DNA of 64,000 nucleotides from RUG334 sp045599645 (GTDB taxonomy: Bacteria > Muiribacteriota > Ozemobacteria > Ozemobacterales > Ozemobacteraceae): assembly GCA_045599645.1 (NCBI GenBank), contig JAZRWI010000003.1, positions 1 through 64,000 of the forward strand, given 5' to 3'. The position numbers were made by a program, and so were the translations under genes. Below are positions 8,579-16,819 of the stretch, one piece after another. Under the pieces are notes generated by a model. The model saw only the letters and a list, made by a program, of their open reading frames with translations, made no database searches and was not told the origin of the DNA. How positions within the stretch are numbered: position 1 is the stretch's first letter; the number at the start of each line of letters is the position of its first letter.

Positions 8579-9046
8579 TTATGCCTTAGATTCATCAGCT
8601 GCTTCAATTACAAAAAGCAAACGTCCATAATCAACAATAGATTCATGCCCTACTGCTATTTCTACAATACGACCATCTATTGGAGACTTAATTTCTTTTA
8701 CAGAATTATTAAGGTTGGTTATTTTGCCAAGCTTTTCACCCATGGCAACAGAGTCACCTACCTTGGGCCAATAATTTTCGTCATAATCCATGAATTGGAA
8801 AATACCAACAAGTTCAGAACAGATTTCTGTATTCTGTGAGGAGACAGTTTCATTTGTTGTTTTTGTTGCTGTTGAAAGCTCTTTTTCTTTTGTATTTACA
8901 ACAGCCTTGTTTTTCTTACAGCCAGGTTTACTGGATTTTTCCCTGACCATTCTAACTCTGTCTGATTCACCAATTCTAAGTTCTATTTCATCATAACCGT
9001 TATCAGTCATTATTTTGTAGATTTCTTTTAGTTGGTTTGTTTCCAT
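8579..9046 (-). CDS. BCCP-like protein lacking the biotinyl lysine
   Basis: Organised like AccB: an N-terminal helical segment (1-35), a linker (36-75) and a C-terminal biotinyl/lipoyl-type barrel domain (about 78-148, with VGIFQF, VGDSVAMGEKLG, SPIDG and FVIEA). The hairpin that should read AMKM reads LNNS (112-115), and the residue aligned with the biotinylated lysine is Asn 113 or 114, whichever way the one-residue indel is placed. The reading frame is intact, so this is not a frameshift. It sits 12 bases ahead of accC, the usual accB place. By analogy with plant BADC proteins it could be a non-biotinylated assembly or regulatory subunit. That is inference. Confidence 0.85.
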   Translation of the reverse strand: METNQLKEIYKIMTDNGYDEIELRIGESDRVRMVREKSSKPGCKKNKAVVNTKEKELSTATKTTNETVSSQNTEICSELVGIFQFMDYDENYWPKVGDSVAMGEKLGKITNLNNSVKEIKSPIDGRIVEIAVGHESIVDYGRLLFVIEAADESKA

Positions 9047-9068
9047 ACCTTATTTTTCCTGTCTGACT

Positions 9069-9096
9069 TAAATATGAGCAAATAATGATACCACAA
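9069..9096 (-). promoter_or_regulatory. Weak candidate promoter of the acc-xse-isp run
   Basis: On the minus strand TTGTGG (9091-9096) and TATTTA (9069-9074) are separated by 16 bases, upstream of the BCCP-like gene. The -35 match is poor. It is the best candidate for the head of the nine-gene run. Confidence 0.3.
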
Positions 9097-9107
9097 TATC
9101 TATTTTT

Positions 9108-9172
9108 AGGAAAGTGGTTGAGTATTTGAGTGTCTAAGTGATTAAGTGTCACTTCCCCACTTCCACACTTTA
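9108..9172. repeat. Cluster of AAGTG/CACTT repeats
   Basis: This intergenic stretch has several AGTG-type words (AAGTGG, GAGTG, AAGTG, AAGTGTC) followed by CACTTCC words in reverse orientation. They can pair into an imperfect hairpin. It lies between divergent genes (BCCP-like gene and secreted protein). Function is not evident; it could be degenerate repeat DNA or an operator region. Confidence 0.35.
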
Positions 9173-9180
9173 ATAATATC

Positions 9181-9210
9181 TTGACTATATTATGGTGGGT
9201 ACATTAAAAT
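9181..9210 (+). promoter_or_regulatory. Sigma-70-type promoter
   Basis: TTGACT (9181-9186), an 18-base spacer, and TAAAAT (9205-9210). The predicted transcript start near 9217 lies downstream of a possible in-frame start at 9192. This supports the ATG at 9252 as the real start of the following gene. Confidence 0.6.
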
Positions 9211-9251
9211 GCATTTGTGATTTTCACGTATCTCTATCAGGAGGATTTCTA

Positions 9252-10220
9252 ATGTTAAAGAGATTATTACTTGTTGTTCTTTGTTTATGCTTTGCTATTC
9301 CTCAGAGCTTTGCAGCTAATCTGGAAACTTTAGTTCCAGCAAACGCTGATTTAGTTATTCGTGCAAACGTTCAGCAGATTTTGAGTATTCCCGAACTTAA
9401 GGCTAAGCTTGATGAAGCTCTCAAAAGCGAAGATGCCAAGAAATATGAATCAGTATTCAATGTAAAACAGGATATTACAAGTGTAGTAGTATTTGTTCCA
9501 TTTGAAGCAGTTGAAAAAGGTAATCCAACCAATTCTACTATCGGTATGATTGCTGATGGTAATTTTGATGCTGACAAGATTATCGAAGAAATCAAGAAGG
9601 CTGAAAAGAAAGACGGCGAAACCATTACCGTAACTGAAGAAGAAGGCCTCAAGACCGTTAACTACAATGATGGCAAAGGCAGTGAAAGCAAAATAGTATT
9701 CCTCGATAAGAACACTGTTATTATGGGTACTGTTTCTGGCGTAGAAGCAATCAAGGCAGTAAAAGCCGGTAAAGCTCCAGCCGTTAGCAGCAAAGCTGAT
9801 TTTGCAGCTTCATTAGCTAAGTTAAGCCAGACTGCACAGGTTTCAGGCGTATTTGCTCTTCCAGAAAGTGCAAAGGCTGCTGTTGCCGGTAATGAACAGA
9901 TGGCTGACCTTGGCAAGATCAATTTCCTTCGCTTTGGTCTCACCAAAATGGAAGACCTTGATGTTGAACTCGTTGGTGATTTCGCTGAAGCAGCAAATGT
10001 AGAAAGCGTAAAAACCGCTATTGATGGTTTAATTAATATGCTTGGTTCTAATCCAGCTCCTTATAGCGCATTGGAAGACCTTGTAAAGAACTATGCTTCT
10101 AAGGTTGACGGCAAGTCTCTTGCTATCAACAGCAAAGTTACTAAGGCTTCTCTCGAAAAGCTCGTAGCTTCTCAGGGTGCTCCAGAAACCGGAAAAGTAG
10201 CTCCGGCAGAAACTAAGTAA
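9252..10220 (+). CDS. Secreted protein of unknown function, paralogue 1
   Basis: I do not recognise a named family. The start at 9252 is set by AGGAGG at 9239-9244 with a seven-base spacer. A Sec signal peptide ending SFAA covers about 1-22. The mature protein begins LVPANADLVIRANVQQIL, closely matched by the next gene. Near the middle the motif SGVEAIKAVKAGKA is also shared. The composition is rich in A, K, E and V with few cysteines, suggesting a soluble periplasmic or exported protein. It has its own promoter and a strong terminator, so it is an independent, probably well-expressed unit. The DADLV opening is reminiscent of DUF3352-like proteins, but I would not assign that family. Confidence 0.85.
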   Translation: MLKRLLLVVLCLCFAIPQSFAANLETLVPANADLVIRANVQQILSIPELKAKLDEALKSEDAKKYESVFNVKQDITSVVVFVPFEAVEKGNPTNSTIGMIADGNFDADKIIEEIKKAEKKDGETITVTEEEGLKTVNYNDGKGSESKIVFLDKNTVIMGTVSGVEAIKAVKAGKAPAVSSKADFAASLAKLSQTAQVSGVFALPESAKAAVAGNEQMADLGKINFLRFGLTKMEDLDVELVGDFAEAANVESVKTAIDGLINMLGSNPAPYSALEDLVKNYASKVDGKSLAINSKVTKASLEKLVASQGAPETGKVAPAETK

Positions 10221-10231
10221 TTTTTTTGGAC

Positions 10232-10273
10232 AAAAAAAAGCCTCCTCTATTATATATAGATGAGGCTTTTTTA
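10232..10273 (+). terminator. Rho-independent terminator
   Basis: AAGCCTC and GAGGCTT close a long hairpin (inner pairs CTCTAT with ATAGAT region) followed by a run of six T. Located 12 bases after the first secreted-protein gene. Confidence 0.85.
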
Positions 10274-10280
10274 TAATTAC

Positions 10281-10309
10281 TTGACAAGAAAAACTTGTAA
10301 AGTTATTAT
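10281..10309 (+). promoter_or_regulatory. Strong sigma-70-type promoter
   Basis: Consensus TTGACA (10281-10286), a 17-base spacer and TATTAT (10304-10309). It sits right after the terminator and drives the second paralogue. Confidence 0.75.
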
Positions 10310-10351
10310 ACAAAAGATTCTGATATTCAATTTAAAGGGAGTTAACAAACA

Positions 10352-11347
10352 ATGTTCAAGAGATTAATGCTTGCTGCAGCTCTTATGGTTGTTACCGTTG
10401 CTGGTCAGTCTTTCGCAGCTGACTTTCTGAAGATGATTCCTGAAGACGCAGACTTCGTTCTTCAGCTTAATGTTTCCAAGATTTTGGCTATGCCAGAAGT
10501 TCAGAAACAGATTAACGATGGTTTCACCAAGGAACCAGAAAGAAAGAAAACCTATGAAGAACTTAAAGCCAAAACTGGTTTTGATCCTCTCAAGGACATC
10601 AGCAGTTTCGTTATTTTCTCTTCAGGTTCAGTAAAAGATGGCGCTGAAGCTCTCGCTGGCGCAATCGTAGAAGGCAAGTATGATATTGAAAAAATCACTG
10701 CTGCCATAAAAGAAGACGAAGCCTTCAAAAAAGATTGTGATTTGACTGTTATTGATGGTTTCAACGCAATCGTCCCCAAGAACACCAAAGATGGTTATGG
10801 TATGTTCTTAGACAATCAGTTTGTTGCTGTCGGCAGCCAGTCTGGCGTTGACGCAATCAAGGCTGTAAAGCTTGGTAAAGCAAAGAATGTTGAAAACAAG
10901 AAGGATTTCTACGCTATCCTTTCTAAGCTTGATGCCAAATCTACAGTTTGTGGCGCTGGTCTACTTCCAAAGGCTTTCAAGGAAAAAGTTGCCAAGAATC
11001 CAAACGCAGCAGCTTTTGCAAGCCTCAACCTTTTCCGTTTCGACTTCAACAACGACAAAAATATGGTATTCAATCTGAATGCTGAAGTTGATGATGCTAA
11101 AAATGTTGAAACCGTTATGACTCAGCTCAATGGTTATGTTGCAATGATTAAGATGTTTGCATCTCAGGAACCAGCAGTAGCTGAAGTAGTAAATATGCTC
11201 ACTGTAACAAGTGAAGGCACTAGCGTAAAGATGAGCCTCGATGTTCCAGCTGAAAAGCTTGCTGAACTCAAAGCTAAGCTTGAAGAAAAAGCAAAACAGA
11301 TGCAGGAACAGAACAAAGCTAATGATGCTAACGCTCCACGCGAATAA
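10352..11347 (+). CDS. Secreted protein of unknown function, paralogue 2
   Basis: This 331-residue homologue of the preceding gene has a signal peptide ending SFAA, then MIPEDADFVLQLNVSKIL and the shared SGVDAIKAVKLGKA motif. AAAGGGAG lies ten bases before the ATG. The C-terminus is a charged helix rich in K, E and Q (about 300-331), possibly a coiled coil or surface-exposed tail. Its own near-consensus promoter and terminator suggest high expression. Function is unknown. The tandem arrangement implies duplication followed by divergence. Confidence 0.85.
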   Translation: MFKRLMLAAALMVVTVAGQSFAADFLKMIPEDADFVLQLNVSKILAMPEVQKQINDGFTKEPERKKTYEELKAKTGFDPLKDISSFVIFSSGSVKDGAEALAGAIVEGKYDIEKITAAIKEDEAFKKDCDLTVIDGFNAIVPKNTKDGYGMFLDNQFVAVGSQSGVDAIKAVKLGKAKNVENKKDFYAILSKLDAKSTVCGAGLLPKAFKEKVAKNPNAAAFASLNLFRFDFNNDKNMVFNLNAEVDDAKNVETVMTQLNGYVAMIKMFASQEPAVAEVVNMLTVTSEGTSVKMSLDVPAEKLAELKAKLEEKAKQMQEQNKANDANAPRE

Positions 11348-11363
11348 TTACATAGCTTAAAGT

Positions 11364-11399
11364 AAAAAAATACCATCTGGATTCAGATGGTATTTTTTT
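11364..11399. terminator. Bidirectional terminator between convergent genes
   Basis: A 16-base inverted repeat (arms 11364-11379 and 11384-11399, core TACCATCTG/CAGATGGTA) with A-run and T-run ends. It serves the plus-strand secreted protein and the converging minus-strand glycosyltransferase. Confidence 0.9.
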
Positions 11400-11411
11400 T
11401 GTTAATTATTA

Positions 11412-13055
11412 TTAAAAGCTAAGAACATAAAAGCTACAGACATTTGTCTCATCCGTAAACTCACAAACAGGCTGTTTATCGATAAGCAGTGGAATAGCTT
11501 CAATTATCTTTCTGCCTAAATCAGTAATAGGTAAAATAATGTAGTTCTTATCATCGGCCTTGCATTCCTTTATTGCCGTGAATATTTTTTCAGTTTCTTT
11601 AAGTCTTGTAACAAATACCCTTTTAGCATACATAAAATCCTGACATCTTCCATGAATTAACGCATCAGCCATCCCAATAGGACTCGCATAAATAATTGAT
11701 GCATCCCGATAACGTTCAGCCATTTCTTCTCTATGCGGAGGAGTATCATAACACCATTCCCTGACGGAAGCGTAATGTGTGGCTAAGGCTATTACCAACA
11801 TAACCCCTATGAATAATAGCTTATTCCATTTTATAGATTTCAGTAGCCCAATAAACTTATTAGCAATAGCAAATATCAATAGTGCAAAACAAGGAAGAAC
11901 ACTAAACAAATACCTTCCAAGATACATACTGTTCCTAATTAAAATTGTATAACTAGAAATAATTACAATGTATGTAATTACAGTCAAAGCCAGAATAATC
12001 CATCCATGTTTATCGTCGCGCTTCTTAAGAAATATAGCTTCAAATATAGCTGAAATAATCAAAAATAACCATACAGGCAATAAACTTATATTTTCTCCAA
12101 CAAGATTCACTACGCTGGTTGCATATGAAAAAAGCTTATCAACACTAGTAGCAAGCGTATAATTAAAAATCATTATCAAGTTTGCCAACAAGGCTTTTAC
12201 CGGGAAAGCCCCTGAGATTCCACCGCACATATTGCCCATATTAAGTCTGGCAGCTTGTTTAAACAAACCAGGGAAAACAGCATAATAAGCTAAGAACGAA
12301 AATAACGCTATAACAGCAAAACGCCATAGCAGTCCATTTTTTTTACGCACTACGAAATAAATCCCACAACTTATGCACAAGCAAAAATAATATATAGCAA
12401 AATGGTTATGGGTCATAAAACCAAGGAAACCAAAAATAAATAATAACCATCCATCATACTTTGTAATCTTATCAGTTTTACATATTTTCAAAGCAATATA
12501 GGTAATGCAGAGATACCACAGCGTCACAAGACAATACATTCGTATATAGATAAAATTATTAACTGCAGCCATGCTGAAGCCAAAGAAGGCGCACATGGCC
12601 AATGACATAAGTTCCTCGTTGAACAGCAGTTTGGCCAGCATATACAAGGCGATTTGTACAAATACAAATGCAATAAGGCATATAATCTGCCCATACCATC
12701 TATTGAAGGAATCCGGGAAAAAAGAGCAAATAGTATGGAGCAAAAAATAATATAGCGGCGGATGCATATCGGCCATTTGATTATCATAAACCTTATTGTA
12801 TGCAAAACCTTCCTGGGGCTGAACGGTTATATATTCAAAAAATTTTCTACCATCTGTCCAATGATTATAAAAAGAATTACTTCTATCGTTGGTATAGCCG
12901 TTTTCATATAAAAAGCTGGAATCATAGCTATTCGCCAATCCGTAGGACCATATTTCGTCATAAAACAACGAGGTCCTTATCTGCATATAATGAACAAGAA
13001 CCAATAACTGTATCGTTATTAATATGATAAAAGCTATGGTAAATCTTTTAGACAT
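11412..13055 (-). CDS. GT-C-type membrane glycosyltransferase
   Basis: A 547-residue multipass protein with roughly 11-12 hydrophobic segments. The first extracytoplasmic loop has an acidic pair in DEIWSYGLAN (about 34-43), as in GT39/ArnT/PMT-like enzymes that use a lipid-linked sugar. MHPPLYYFLLHT follows near 96-107, another feature of this group. A C-terminal soluble segment (about 440-547) follows the last membrane span. It starts five bases after the TPR/beta-barrel gene, so the two form an operon. Substrate unknown. Confidence 0.75.
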   Translation of the reverse strand: MSKRFTIAFIILITIQLLVLVHYMQIRTSLFYDEIWSYGLANSYDSSFLYENGYTNDRSNSFYNHWTDGRKFFEYITVQPQEGFAYNKVYDNQMADMHPPLYYFLLHTICSFFPDSFNRWYGQIICLIAFVFVQIALYMLAKLLFNEELMSLAMCAFFGFSMAAVNNFIYIRMYCLVTLWYLCITYIALKICKTDKITKYDGWLLFIFGFLGFMTHNHFAIYYFCLCISCGIYFVVRKKNGLLWRFAVIALFSFLAYYAVFPGLFKQAARLNMGNMCGGISGAFPVKALLANLIMIFNYTLATSVDKLFSYATSVVNLVGENISLLPVWLFLIISAIFEAIFLKKRDDKHGWIILALTVITYIVIISSYTILIRNSMYLGRYLFSVLPCFALLIFAIANKFIGLLKSIKWNKLLFIGVMLVIALATHYASVREWCYDTPPHREEMAERYRDASIIYASPIGMADALIHGRCQDFMYAKRVFVTRLKETEKIFTAIKECKADDKNYIILPITDLGRKIIEAIPLLIDKQPVCEFTDETNVCSFYVLSF

Positions 13056-13060
13056 GCGAA

Positions 13061-14368
13061 TCAGAACTTAAAGACGCCCTGAACATCCAGTCTGCGTTCA
13101 CGGAAATACTTATTGATTCTATCACCGAAGGAAGCAAAAACATTGCCCCCACCGAGTTTATAGTTGACATATATATTACCGCCAACACCGCTTTCGTCTA
13201 CATCTTCATCAGTGTTGAACCTATACTGGTTATATGTATATTTAGCGTCAACTCCCCACCAGAGTTTAGAGCCAACAGTCTTTTCCCATGAAAGAGTGAA
13301 TTCACCACCCTTAAAATCAGATGGAGCCCAGTATTTCAAAGTATTTCCTTCTACATCAGTCTGAAATTCATAGCTAGATTGATAGAATCTCAGAGAAGCC
13401 GTCAGGAACGGCATCTTTTTTCTGAATATAGAATGAATCAATTCAGTATCATAACGTCTCTTTCTATTATCATCAGAAATATCTGACAATGAAATAGTCT
13501 GAACTAATCTTGTCTTTGGATGTAAATCTCCGTAAATAGTTACAGCTGCTTCTTTTTCGTCATATCTGTTATGAAGAGTGTAGATATTTTCCTTGAAAGC
13601 ATTATAACCATATTTTAATGCAAGCTTGAAATTATCATTTCCTGCTAGTGCCTCAAAAGAATAGCCGTTGATTGTTTCTGATTTACTGAACATTTCCGGT
13701 GCAAATGTTCCCTGAATATGCGAATTTTCGTTGAAATCATATCGAAGACCAGCTTGAAATATGTCTAAATCCATTTCATAGTTATTGTCTTCGAAGTTCC
13801 ATTTTTCATATCTGAAATTACTTTTCAGCTTCGGATATTCAAAGCATGGAAACATCAACTCAAAATAATACATTATTTCAGTTAAATCTCTATCATCTTC
13901 ATAAATGCTGATTCCAAGGCTACCTTCCTGCTGCAGTTTATTCCTAAGCTTATTCAAATCGTTTCTTTCATCCATTGAAGAAGGTTCAAGACTTATAACG
14001 GTATCCATAAGATTTCTAGCGTCCTGAAATTCGCCAAGTTGGTAATGAACCATCATCAACCCTTGATTGGCCATATAATTGTCTGGAGAAATCTTCAAAG
14101 CCATTTCATAAAAACGTTTGGCTTCCTGAAGTTTACCTTGTCTACGGCGTAAATCAGCTATTTCAATATAGGCATCAACCTTGTTAGGTTCTCTTGTCAA
14201 CTTTTCAATAGCAAGGTCTCTTTCAACGTCATGCAAATCACGGAGTTCCCTAGAAAGAGTATCCGGGCTTTCATCTGTCGGATATAGCAAATCATATGGC
14301 TGTGCGTAGCATTTGCCGACAGTCACAAACATAGCCAGATATAGTGCCATTACAAGGAAACGTTTCAT
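13061..14368 (-). CDS. Exported TPR protein with probable beta-barrel domain
   Basis: About 435 residues from the ATG at 14368, which directly begins a good signal peptide (MKRFLVMALYLAMF... to CYA). An upstream TTG at 14386 would add a poor N-terminal extension. TPR-like helices occupy about 55-150 (KVDAYIEIADLRRRQGKLQEA). The C-terminal two thirds has alternating aromatic/polar strands and ends KLGGGNVFASFGDR...VQGVFKF with a terminal Phe, as in outer-membrane beta-barrels. The combination resembles export porins with TPR domains, such as exopolysaccharide secretins. Together with the adjacent glycosyltransferase it may handle a glycan. That role is inference. Confidence 0.65.
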   Translation of the reverse strand: MKRFLVMALYLAMFVTVGKCYAQPYDLLYPTDESPDTLSRELRDLHDVERDLAIEKLTREPNKVDAYIEIADLRRRQGKLQEAKRFYEMALKISPDNYMANQGLMMVHYQLGEFQDARNLMDTVISLEPSSMDERNDLNKLRNKLQQEGSLGISIYEDDRDLTEIMYYFELMFPCFEYPKLKSNFRYEKWNFEDNNYEMDLDIFQAGLRYDFNENSHIQGTFAPEMFSKSETINGYSFEALAGNDNFKLALKYGYNAFKENIYTLHNRYDEKEAAVTIYGDLHPKTRLVQTISLSDISDDNRKRRYDTELIHSIFRKKMPFLTASLRFYQSSYEFQTDVEGNTLKYWAPSDFKGGEFTLSWEKTVGSKLWWGVDAKYTYNQYRFNTDEDVDESGVGGNIYVNYKLGGGNVFASFGDRINKYFRERRLDVQGVFKF

Positions 14369-14434
14369 AGGATAAACTATCGGCAAAAAAAGTTAAATAT
14401 TTATAAAGGTTAAGATAACATTATAAATATTAAC

Positions 14435-14463
14435 TTGAAGTTATTTCGCATTTTAATTACAAT
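14435..14463 (+). promoter_or_regulatory. Promoter of NamZ gene with start at the ATG
   Basis: TTGAAG (14435-14440), a 17-base spacer and TACAAT (14458-14463). The ATG at 14471 lies seven bases after the -10 box, exactly where transcription should begin, and no Shine-Dalgarno is present. This suggests a leaderless mRNA. Confidence 0.6.
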
Positions 14464-14470
14464 TATAGCC

Positions 14471-15697
14471 ATGAAAAACTTGCTGCACCTAAAAATATCA
14501 GTAATACTCTTACTGATGATTGTTTTGTATACTCCGACCTTTGCTGCTGTAAAGGCAGGTATAGATGTTTTAGCAACACAGCATCCCACTCTCGTTAAAG
14601 GGAAAAAAATTGCTGTCCTGACCTCAAAATCTGCATTAGATTCCAATCTTATGCATACAGTAGACAGACTGGCCAAGGCTGCAGATATACGACTGATAAT
14701 TACCGGCGACCATTTTTTCAGAGAAACCATACCTGGAAACCGTGATGAAGAAGGCATTTATGATGCATTGACAAATGCACGTGTTGTAGAAATATTAGAC
14801 CCACTCCAAAAGCCAGACAAAGCTTTACTAGAAGGTGTAGAAGTCATTGTCATAGATTTTCAGGACATTGGCATAAGATATTACAAATATGTAACATTAA
14901 TGGCTCAGGTTCTTGATGTAGCCCGCGATGTCCAGATTCCTGTAATTCTTTTAGACAGACCTAATCCAATTAGTGGAAAGCTTATTTCAGGCCCAGTCTT
15001 AGAAGTTTCCTTACGCAGCCGTTTCGGTGTCTATCCAATACCTCTGATTTACGGTATGACACTAGCCGAATTAGCTTTGTATTTCAACAAGGTTTTCGGT
15101 CTTGGTGCCAATCTCACTGTAATCGGCATGGAAAATTACAAACGCTGGATGAGCTATAGTGATACTGGTTTGCATTGGGTTCCACCCTCTGATTTTATTC
15201 CAGAACCGACCACACCATTATATTATGCAGCAACAGGTTTTATTGGTGAAATCGGTGTATTCTCAACAGGTGTAGGCACCAACAGACCTTTCCACTATAT
15301 ACTTGCACCTTGGATAGACGGTGAAATATTCGCAGACAAGCTTGAAAGCTACAAGTTACCCGGAGTAAGATTTATTGCTGCCCAAGAAAAGCCTTATTAT
15401 GGCCTATATTCAGGGCAAACTACAGCAGGAATAGAAATAGTAATCACTCAGAAAGGAACATTTGATCCATTTCTTACTGGTACTGCAATCCTCAAGACCT
15501 TATATGACCTGTATCCGGATCGCATACCTCTGCAGAATCCAGCGGCTGCAGAAGCAATAGACTGTTTAGCTGGTTCAGCCAGTATCAGGACAATGATAAC
15601 AGCTCAACAGCCTTTAATGCAGATATATTCAGCTATGCAGAATGATATAGCAACATTTATGCAAAAACGTAATGAGTTTTTGATTTATTCGGAATAA
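14471..15697 (+). CDS. namZ: NamZ-type exo-beta-N-acetylmuramidase (DUF1343)
   Basis: About 408 residues with a signal peptide or N-terminal anchor (to TFAA). The family blocks are clear: VIDFQDIGIRYYKYV (about 133-147), LLDRPNPISGKLISGP (about 159-174), the YGMTLAELA helix, GVGTNRPFHYILAPWIDG and a late TTAGIEIVIT. NamZ enzymes cleave terminal MurNAc from peptidoglycan fragments for cell-wall recycling. A NagZ homologue lies at 29.6 kb, so both muropeptide exo-enzymes are in this window. The in-frame TTG at 14435 is the -35 box of the promoter, so I prefer the ATG at 14471. The minor prepilin genes follow after five bases. Confidence 0.88.
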   Translation: MKNLLHLKISVILLLMIVLYTPTFAAVKAGIDVLATQHPTLVKGKKIAVLTSKSALDSNLMHTVDRLAKAADIRLIITGDHFFRETIPGNRDEEGIYDALTNARVVEILDPLQKPDKALLEGVEVIVIDFQDIGIRYYKYVTLMAQVLDVARDVQIPVILLDRPNPISGKLISGPVLEVSLRSRFGVYPIPLIYGMTLAELALYFNKVFGLGANLTVIGMENYKRWMSYSDTGLHWVPPSDFIPEPTTPLYYAATGFIGEIGVFSTGVGTNRPFHYILAPWIDGEIFADKLESYKLPGVRFIAAQEKPYYGLYSGQTTAGIEIVITQKGTFDPFLTGTAILKTLYDLYPDRIPLQNPAAAEAIDCLAGSASIRTMITAQQPLMQIYSAMQNDIATFMQKRNEFLIYSE

Positions 15698-15702
15698 TAA
15701 TC

Positions 15703-16170
15703 ATGAAATATAAAAAACACGGTGTTTCAATGGTAGAAATAATGATGGGTGTCTTTTTACTGGCACTTGTTCTTATTCCTTCGCTGAATGTGGTAATTAG
15801 TCAAACTCAGACTGTTACCAAAACCAGAGACCATTCTCAAGCAGCTTTTCTTGCTCAGAAAATATTTGAAACAGCCCATTCGTTTTCATTCAAGCTTCTT
15901 GACGCTGATTTATACAGTAATGACGCAGAAAAGCAGAAAAAAACACTTGAATATAAATTAAAGAATGATCCTAATTTCAATACCTATAACTTAAATGGTA
16001 TCACCTATAAATTAGACAACAACTACACAAGTGTAGACCCAATAAAGACAATTGGCGCAGCAGAAGATACTGTTCCAAGTATCTATGCTTTTAAATACAG
16101 AATTGTATACACTGGCAACGATAAGCGGGAACATCATCTCGATATCCAGACCATGCTTTCTCAGAGGTAA
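15703..16170 (+). CDS. Prepilin-like protein (PilV/GspI-type)
   Basis: 155 residues with a class III leader: KKHG then VSMVEIMMGVFLLALVLIP. Cleavage is expected after G7 and Glu is at +5 of the mature chain. The hydrophobic N-terminal helix continues to SQTQTV. The C-terminal domain has no recognised motif. It is the first of three consecutive prepilin-like genes (15.7-19.1 kb), matching minor pilin operons pilV-pilW-pilX or gspI-J-K, which form the tip complex of a pilus or pseudopilus. Confidence 0.8.
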   Translation: MKYKKHGVSMVEIMMGVFLLALVLIPSLNVVISQTQTVTKTRDHSQAAFLAQKIFETAHSFSFKLLDADLYSNDAEKQKKTLEYKLKNDPNFNTYNLNGITYKLDNNYTSVDPIKTIGAAEDTVPSIYAFKYRIVYTGNDKREHHLDIQTMLSQR

Positions 16171-16174
16171 TATC

Positions 16175-16819
16175 ATGAAAAGAAAAGCATTTACCCTTGT
16201 TGAAGTAATGTGTGTAATGATTCTCATGACGCTGTTGCTTACCTATTTATGGAAGGTATTTTCATCAGCCCAGAAGAATGCAAGTGAAGTAATGAGTAAT
16301 CATCAGATCAATGATGAACTGGACAGAACCCTTATAAAAATCACAGACGACATACGTGAAGCCAATTCCGTTGATGCAGATTACCCTCCTATCTACGAAC
16401 AATCAGAAATTGCAAATTTAAAAACAGAAGATGAAAATAATCAGCTACAATTTATCAAGGTTGATTACGACTTCAGCAAAGACCCGGCAGATTTGGGCGA
16501 TAACGAAGTCAACTACACATCTATTCAAGTCAGATATTATGTAGAAAAGGAAGATAGTACAAAAGAAAACTCCAAGTGGCTTTTAAACCGTGAAATGACT
16601 CCTATTGATTCCAACATGCAACTGCAGGAATCTGGCAAAACAGTCTACAACATACTTTCAGGAATAGACGAATGTATTTTCTACAGACTCCAAGACCCCG
16701 ATGCAGCCAGGTCTGGTAATGTTTATATCGATATTAAGCTTGGCCGCAAGGATAATGGGAAATACGCTAATGAAGCCACAATTAGCGTAAAAGAAAGAGG
16801 AGCATTACCAGCATCATGA
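16175..16819 (+). CDS. Prepilin-like protein (PilW/GspJ-type)
   Basis: About 214 residues starting at ATG 16175, four bases after the previous stop. The leader is MKRKA then FTLVEVMCVMILMTLLL. The residue before the mature Phe is Ala, not the usual Gly, which prepilin peptidases can tolerate. The rest is polar with ILSGIDECIFYRLQD, similar to the ...i...v..f.f.l strand region of GspJ/PilW proteins. An in-frame upstream start at 16052 would bury the leader and was not used. It overlaps the next gene by four bases. Confidence 0.8.
   Translation: MKRKAFTLVEVMCVMILMTLLLTYLWKVFSSAQKNASEVMSNHQINDELDRTLIKITDDIREANSVDADYPPIYEQSEIANLKTEDENNQLQFIKVDYDFSKDPADLGDNEVNYTSIQVRYYVEKEDSTKENSKWLLNREMTPIDSNMQLQESGKTVYNILSGIDECIFYRLQDPDAARSGNVYIDIKLGRKDNGKYANEATISVKERGALPAS

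Noticed and set aside
8579..9046. Frameshift explaining the missing biotin lysine
   Set aside because: The frame stays open with normal domain sequence on both sides of the hairpin.
9192..9251. Upstream in-frame start for the first secreted protein
   Set aside because: It lies within the promoter; the ATG at 9252 has AGGAGG and starts a good signal peptide.
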